Below, piece after piece: positions 60,152 through 64,000 of a DNA stretch of 64,000 nucleotides. The stretch covers positions 62,001-126,000 of the forward strand of contig CALYQQ010000007.1 in assembly GCA_945288535.1 (NCBI GenBank). Reading direction: 5' to 3'. How positions within the stretch are numbered: the first letter of the stretch is position 1; each line of letters begins with the position of its first letter. Below the pieces are notes generated by a model. The model saw nothing but the letters and a program-made list of their open reading frames with translations, was not told the DNA's origin and did no database searches. Source of the stretch: an uncultured Enterobacterales bacterium (GTDB lineage: Bacteria; Pseudomonadota; Gammaproteobacteria; Enterobacterales; CALYQQ01). The position numbers were made by a program, and so were the translations under genes.

Positions 60152-60391
60152 ATGAGCACTATCGAAGAACGTGTTAAGAAAATCTTTGTCGAGCAACTAG
60201 GTGTAAAAGAAGAAGAGGTAAAAAATGAAGCCTCTTTTATTGAGGACTTGGGTGCAGATTCTCTTGATGTCGTCGAATTAATCATGGCTTTGGAAGAAGA
60301 GTTTGATACTGAGATTCCAGATGAAGAAGCAGAGAAGATTTCTACTGTTCAAGCAGCAATCGACTATATTACTGCCGCAAGTCAGAAATAG
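60152..60391 (+). CDS. acpP: Acyl carrier protein
   Basis: A 79-residue acidic carrier (E. coli 78) with the phosphopantetheine Ser in [19 protein letters not shown]. The sequence is nearly identical to E. coli around helix II, the interaction surface for Fab enzymes. The 153-base spacer from fabG probably holds its own strong promoter. A hairpin before fabF may lower downstream expression. Confidence 0.99.
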   Translation: MSTIEERVKKIFVEQLGVKEEEVKNEASFIEDLGADSLDVVELIMALEEEFDTEIPDEEAEKISTVQAAIDYITAASQK

Positions 60392-60400
60392 TTACACCTC

Positions 60401-60422
60401 TAGGCGATCATTCGATCGCCTA
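60401..60422 (+). terminator. Hairpin between acpP and fabF
   Basis: A nine-base-pair stem (TAGGCGATC / GATCGCCTA) with a four-base loop begins nine bases after the acpP stop, followed by AGTTTCCTCTC. It is probably a partial terminator or message-stabilising element that lets acpP be made in excess of fabF. Confidence 0.65.
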
Positions 60423-60493
60423 AGTTTCCTCTCAGGCGTTATAGCAGGATAGCAAGTGAATATATCAATTTATTATCATCATGGAGGCCCTAG

Positions 60494-61738
60494 GTGTCTA
60501 AACGTCGAGTTGTTGTGACTGGGATGGGCATGCTTACTCCTGTTGGCAATACTGTTGAGAGTAGTTGGCAGTCTCTTCTTGCCGGGAAAAGTGGTATTTC
60601 CCTTATTGAACATTTTGATACAAGTGCCTTTACTACAAAAATTGCTGGATTAATTAAAGGGTTTAATAGCGAAAAGGCTATTTCACGTAAAGATGCACGT
60701 AAAATAGATCTATTTATTCAATATGGCTTAGTTGCTGCGCAGCAAGCTATTGAAGATTCTGGACTCGAAATAACGGAAGCATTACAACCTAGAATTGGCA
60801 CAGCGATTGGCTCAGGTATTGGTGGACTTGGATTAATAGAAGAAAATTGTATTTCTTTAATGAATGCTGGACCTCGTAAAATCAGTCCTTTTTTTGTACC
60901 AGGGACCATTATTAATATGATATCAGGTCAATTGTCAATAAAATATGGTTTACGAGGACCAAGTATATCTATTGCAACTGCATGTAGTACAGGTGTGCAT
61001 AATATCGGTCATGCTGCAAGGATTATTGCATATAATGATGCGGATGTTATGATTGCCGGCGGTGCAGAAAAAGCAAGTATATCTTTAGGTATTGGTGGCT
61101 TTGGTGCTGCGCGTGCATTATCAACGCGCAATCATGATCCAGAAGCTGCCAGCCGTCCCTGGGATAAAGATCGTGACGGCTTTGTTCTTGGTGATGGTGC
61201 TGGGGTTGTTATTTTAGAAGAATATGAGCATGCTAAGCGACGTGGTGCAAAAATCTATGCTGAAGTTGCTGGCTTTGGTATGAGTAATGATGCTTATCAT
61301 ATGACTGCACCTCCTGAAGATGGAGCTGGTGCAGCGTTAGCAATGGAAAATGCATTACGTGATTCAGGTATCATGCCAGATGATATCGGTTATATTAATG
61401 CACATGGTACATCAACCATGGTAGGCGATCTCGTTGAGGCGAGAGCAGTCAAAAAAGTATTTGGTGAATGGGCCCATCATGTTATGGTAAGTTCAACAAA
61501 ATCGATGACCGGTCATCTTTTAGGTGCAGCAGGTGCAGTAGAATCTATATTTACTATCTTGGCACTTTGCGATCAGGTTGTGCCGCCAACAATCAATCTA
61601 GAGAATCCAAGTGAAGGCTGTGATTTAGATTTTGTTCCAAATGAAGCGCGCCAAGTAAAAAATATTAATTCTATGTTGTGCAATTCATTTGGCTTTGGTG
61701 GTACTAATGCGTCTATCGTTTTTCGTAAAATTATATAG
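60494..61738 (+). CDS. fabF: Beta-ketoacyl-ACP synthase II
   Basis: The elongating condensing enzyme controlling cis-vaccenate levels. The 414 residues (E. coli 413) include the catalytic Cys in [11 protein letters not shown] and His residues in [12 protein letters not shown] and [14 protein letters not shown]. The gatekeeper GFGGTNAS is present. It starts with GTG after GGAGG ([10 protein letters not shown]), as in E. coli. pabC, the next gene in E. coli, is absent. Confidence 0.98.
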   Translation: MSKRRVVVTGMGMLTPVGNTVESSWQSLLAGKSGISLIEHFDTSAFTTKIAGLIKGFNSEKAISRKDARKIDLFIQYGLVAAQQAIEDSGLEITEALQPRIGTAIGSGIGGLGLIEENCISLMNAGPRKISPFFVPGTIINMISGQLSIKYGLRGPSISIATACSTGVHNIGHAARIIAYNDADVMIAGGAEKASISLGIGGFGAARALSTRNHDPEAASRPWDKDRDGFVLGDGAGVVILEEYEHAKRRGAKIYAEVAGFGMSNDAYHMTAPPEDGAGAALAMENALRDSGIMPDDIGYINAHGTSTMVGDLVEARAVKKVFGEWAHHVMVSSTKSMTGHLLGAAGAVESIFTILALCDQVVPPTINLENPSEGCDLDFVPNEARQVKNINSMLCNSFGFGGTNASIVFRKII

Positions 61739-61772
61739 ATAATAATAAGTCACTATCAAAAATATATAATTT

Positions 61773-61804
61773 AAACTCCCGGTATTATGCCGGGAGTTTT
61801 ATTT
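61773..61804 (+). terminator. fabF terminator
   Basis: A ten-base-pair GC-rich stem (AAACTCCCGG / CCGGGAGTTT) with a seven-base loop is followed by TATTTTA, 35 bases past the fabF stop. It is a strong intrinsic terminator separating the fab genes from mltG. Confidence 0.9.
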
Positions 61805-62034
61805 TAGCAGTACACTCGTTATAGATTGATTGTTACACTAAGTCATTTTTTCCCTATTCAATTGGAACGACCTCAATAGTATAATAAAGTGCTCTAAAAT
61901 AGATAACAGTATAATAAATCTAGAAAAAGACCATAATAGGGGTACATTTCGTCTGTTATCAGCAAAAATAACTACACTAATTGATAGAGCGTTATGCGTT
62001 ATTTGTTGCACTTTTCAGATTATAAGTTGGTACT
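61805..62034. other. fabF-mltG spacer, pabC absent
   Basis: With the terminator, the whole fabF-mltG gap is 296 bases. In E. coli pabC (aminodeoxychorismate lyase, about 800 bases) lies here. No PLP-lyase-like frame or remnant is seen; the spacer is too short for one. Confidence 0.6.
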
Positions 62035-63075
62035 ATGTTAATGAAGAAACTAGTTAAAATAAGCCTGTTTTTACTAGCGTTTATTATTGTACTGCTCGTT
62101 ATTGTTAAAAGTTGGTTGGATAATTATGAGCAATCAAAATTAGCACTTTTCGAAAATAAGATTTTTACTTTACCGGCAGGAAGCGGGCGCATAGCTCTAA
62201 AAAGTTTATTAGAAAAGGAAGGAATTATAACAAATACGCGACCCTTACTTTTTTTATTTAAGATAAAGCCGGAACTATCACAACTTAAAGCGGGGACTTA
62301 TTTATTGACACCGAATATGACAATTAAAGATATGTTAACGGTGTTTAATCAAGGAAAAGAATTCCAATTTGATATTCGTTTTATTGAAGGCTCACAGTTT
62401 AAAGAATGGTTGCCTATTATGGCAAAAGCCGCTTATCTAGAGCAAACCTTAAAAGGAAAAACCGAAAAAGAAATTGCTGAATTAGTTGGTATTACTGGTG
62501 CTGATTCCATTGAAGGTTGGTTATCTCCGGATACATATTCTTATACTGCACATAGTACAGATCTCATGTTATTACAACGTGCATATAAAAGAATGAAAGT
62601 GGCGGTTGAAGAAGTTTGGCGTGAGAGAGATGCTAATTTACCTTATAAAACGTCTTACGAAATGTTAATTATGGCATCAATAATTGAAAAGGAAACCTCA
62701 CTTAGTGAGGAACGTCCTTTAGTTGCATCTGTTTTTATTAATCGTTTAAGAAAAGGTATGCGATTACAGACAGATCCAACGGTTATCTATGGGATGGGGG
62801 AGAATTATAAAAATCAATTAACACTAAAAGATATTAGAACATCTACACCCTATAATACATATACCATTAATGGACTCCCCCCGACGCCCATAGCTATGCC
62901 AAGCAAAGCTTCACTTATAGCAGCTGCACATCCAGCTCAAACCGACTATATTTACTTTGTTGCAACAGGTAATGGTGGTCATAAATTTACAACACAATTA
63001 CGAGATCATAACAAGGCTGTTCAGGAATATAGGGAAGTTAAACGTAATCAAAAAGCAAATTTGGATAAAAAATGA
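62035..63075 (+). CDS. mltG: Endolytic murein transglycosylase MltG
   Basis: Inner-membrane lytic transglycosylase that terminates nascent glycan strands (formerly YceG). The 346 residues have one N-terminal anchor (about 8-25) and a LysM-like domain (about 45-110). The YceG domain carries the catalytic Glu in SIIEKETSL, and [13 protein letters not shown] and [23 protein letters not shown] codons at residues 1 and 3 are both possible. Its end overlaps the tmk start by four bases. Confidence 0.96.
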   Translation: MLMKKLVKISLFLLAFIIVLLVIVKSWLDNYEQSKLALFENKIFTLPAGSGRIALKSLLEKEGIITNTRPLLFLFKIKPELSQLKAGTYLLTPNMTIKDMLTVFNQGKEFQFDIRFIEGSQFKEWLPIMAKAAYLEQTLKGKTEKEIAELVGITGADSIEGWLSPDTYSYTAHSTDLMLLQRAYKRMKVAVEEVWRERDANLPYKTSYEMLIMASIIEKETSLSEERPLVASVFINRLRKGMRLQTDPTVIYGMGENYKNQLTLKDIRTSTPYNTYTINGLPPTPIAMPSKASLIAAAHPAQTDYIYFVATGNGGHKFTTQLRDHNKAVQEYREVKRNQKANLDKK

Positions 63076-63707
63076 ATGGCAAATTTATTGTAATTGAGGG
63101 ATTGGAAGGCGCAGGTAAAACAACCGCAATAAAAAATGTTGTTTCTGTTTTGCAAGAAAAAGGTATCACGGATATTATTTTTACTAGAGAGCCGGGTGGC
63201 ACACCATTAGCTGAGCAATTACGCAACTTAATAAAACAAGGTATTGATGGTGAAAATATTACGGCTAAAGCAGAAGTATTAATGTTATATGCAGCCCGGA
63301 TCCAGCTGATTGAACAAGTTATAAAACCCGCATTATCACGGGGTGCTTGGGTTATAGGTGATCGGCATGATCTCTCATCCCAGGCTTATCAAGGTGGTGG
63401 TCGAGGCATTGATCCATTATTTATGGCTATGTTACGAGATACTGTTTTACAAGGATTTAAACCTGATTTAACATTTTATTTAGATATTTCGCCAAAAGAG
63501 GGCTTAGCGCGTGCTCGGCAGCGAGGTAAACTCGATCGTATAGAACAGGAATCCTTGTCCTTTTTTGACCGAACGCGTCAGCGCTATTTAGAATTAGCGA
63601 TAGCGGATGTTTCTATTATAACGATCGATGCATCTGATTCAATTAGTAATGTAAATACTACTATTAGACAATACTTGCTTAACTGGCTTGATTGCCAAAA
63701 GGATTGA
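63072..63707 (+). CDS. tmk: Thymidylate kinase
   Basis: Phosphorylates dTMP to dTDP. The 211 residues (E. coli 213) have the P-loop [10 protein letters not shown], the DR(H)-type motif [17 protein letters not shown], and the Arg-rich lid [27 protein letters not shown] is the substrate-binding region. The ATGA overlap with mltG and the one-base gap to holB show a coupled operon. It is the essential dTTP route here, as tdk is missing from its usual site. Confidence 0.98.
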   Translation: MNGKFIVIEGLEGAGKTTAIKNVVSVLQEKGITDIIFTREPGGTPLAEQLRNLIKQGIDGENITAKAEVLMLYAARIQLIEQVIKPALSRGAWVIGDRHDLSSQAYQGGGRGIDPLFMAMLRDTVLQGFKPDLTFYLDISPKEGLARARQRGKLDRIEQESLSFFDRTRQRYLELAIADVSIITIDASDSISNVNTTIRQYLLNWLDCQKD

Positions 63708-63708
63708 T

Positions 63709-64000
63709 ATGAAGTGGTATTCCTGGTTAACACCACACTATAAAGAACTTGTTAAGCTATATCGGACTAATAAAGCACATCATGCACTATTGCTTAATTG
63801 TCCTGTACCTGTAGGAGAAGCATTGCTTGCACAAGCACTAGCGCATTGGCTAATGTGTACTAATCGACAAAAAGAACGAATTTGTCATCAATGCCATAAT
63901 TGTAAAATGATGCAAGCCGGTACTCACCCTGATTGGCATATAATTAAACCGATAGAAGGTAAACAGTTACTAGGAATAGAATCTATTCGCTTGCTTACGG
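63709..64000 (+). CDS. holB: DNA polymerase III delta-prime subunit (partial)
   Basis: The first 97 codons are present before the window ends. They match HolB: MKWYSWLTPHYKELVKLY, HHALLLNCP, and the zinc-binding cysteine cluster CHQCHNCKMMQAGTHPDWH. Delta-prime is a clamp-loader subunit of the replicative polymerase. It starts one base after the tmk stop, as in the enterobacterial mltG-tmk-holB order. The 3' end lies outside the window. Confidence 0.96.
   Translation, partial: MKWYSWLTPHYKELVKLYRTNKAHHALLLNCPVPVGEALLAQALAHWLMCTNRQKERICHQCHNCKMMQAGTHPDWHIIKPIEGKQLLGIESIRLLT

Noticed and set aside
1-64000. CRISPR arrays, insertion sequences or prophage genes
   Set aside because: No regularly spaced direct repeats, transposase, integrase or phage structural genes were found on reading both strands.

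Overview
The window reads as a chromosome segment of an AT-rich gammaproteobacterium of the order Enterobacterales. Housekeeping proteins (FabG, AcpP, ClpA, RNase E, H-NS, Opp, Cls) are close to their E. coli counterparts in length and motifs, and gene order is enterobacterial in blocks. The low GC, long gene-poor AT-rich spacers, a decayed plsX and several missing neighbours (tdk, pabC, trpH, rssAB) suggest a host-associated lineage undergoing reduction. A member of the Proteus/Providencia/Arsenophonus group is my best guess, but the window alone does not prove it.

Layout. 1-3.6 kb: tRNA-Ser(UGA) and two unrecognised exported or membrane proteins in long spacers. 3.7-28 kb: an 'E. coli 27-minute' block with xthA, purU, ychJ, galU, hns, adhE, ychE, oppABCDF, yciU-cls, yciI, tonB, yciA, yciB and yciC, followed by an orphan TssM-like protein that lacks the cytoplasmic NTPase domain. 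28-34.7 kb: complete trpEGDCBA operon with a good promoter but no Trp-rich leader peptide. 35-41.7 kb: an accessory cassette (see below). 42.6-49.6 kb: tRNA-Asn, lysO, cspD, clpS-clpA, an unknown lipoprotein, ttcA and a small monooxygenase-fold protein. 49.7-64 kb: rne, rluC, yceF, then yceD-rpmF-(plsX pseudogene)-fabH-fabD-fabG-acpP-fabF-mltG-tmk-holB, the ribosomal-protein/fatty-acid cluster.

The most interesting region is the 35-41.7 kb cassette. Five tightly coupled minus-strand genes (a DNPH1/MilB-type nucleotide N-glycosidase, a thymidylate-synthase-fold enzyme of a divergent subfamily, an MFS exporter and two different ATP-grasp ligases) sit opposite a divergent LysR regulator and end in a strong terminator. 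The logic suggested is: modify C5 of a pyrimidine nucleotide, release the base, couple it to amino or carboxy building blocks, and export the product. This would be a small peptidyl-nucleobase or nucleoside antimetabolite pathway, reminiscent of the first two steps of mildiomycin and bacimethrin biosynthesis. The product is unknown; this is inference from family membership and operon structure.

The fatty-acid block is functional apart from plsX, whose two ends are still recognisable within a spacer of the original gene length. Phospholipid synthesis would then have to rely on PlsB-type acylation encoded elsewhere.
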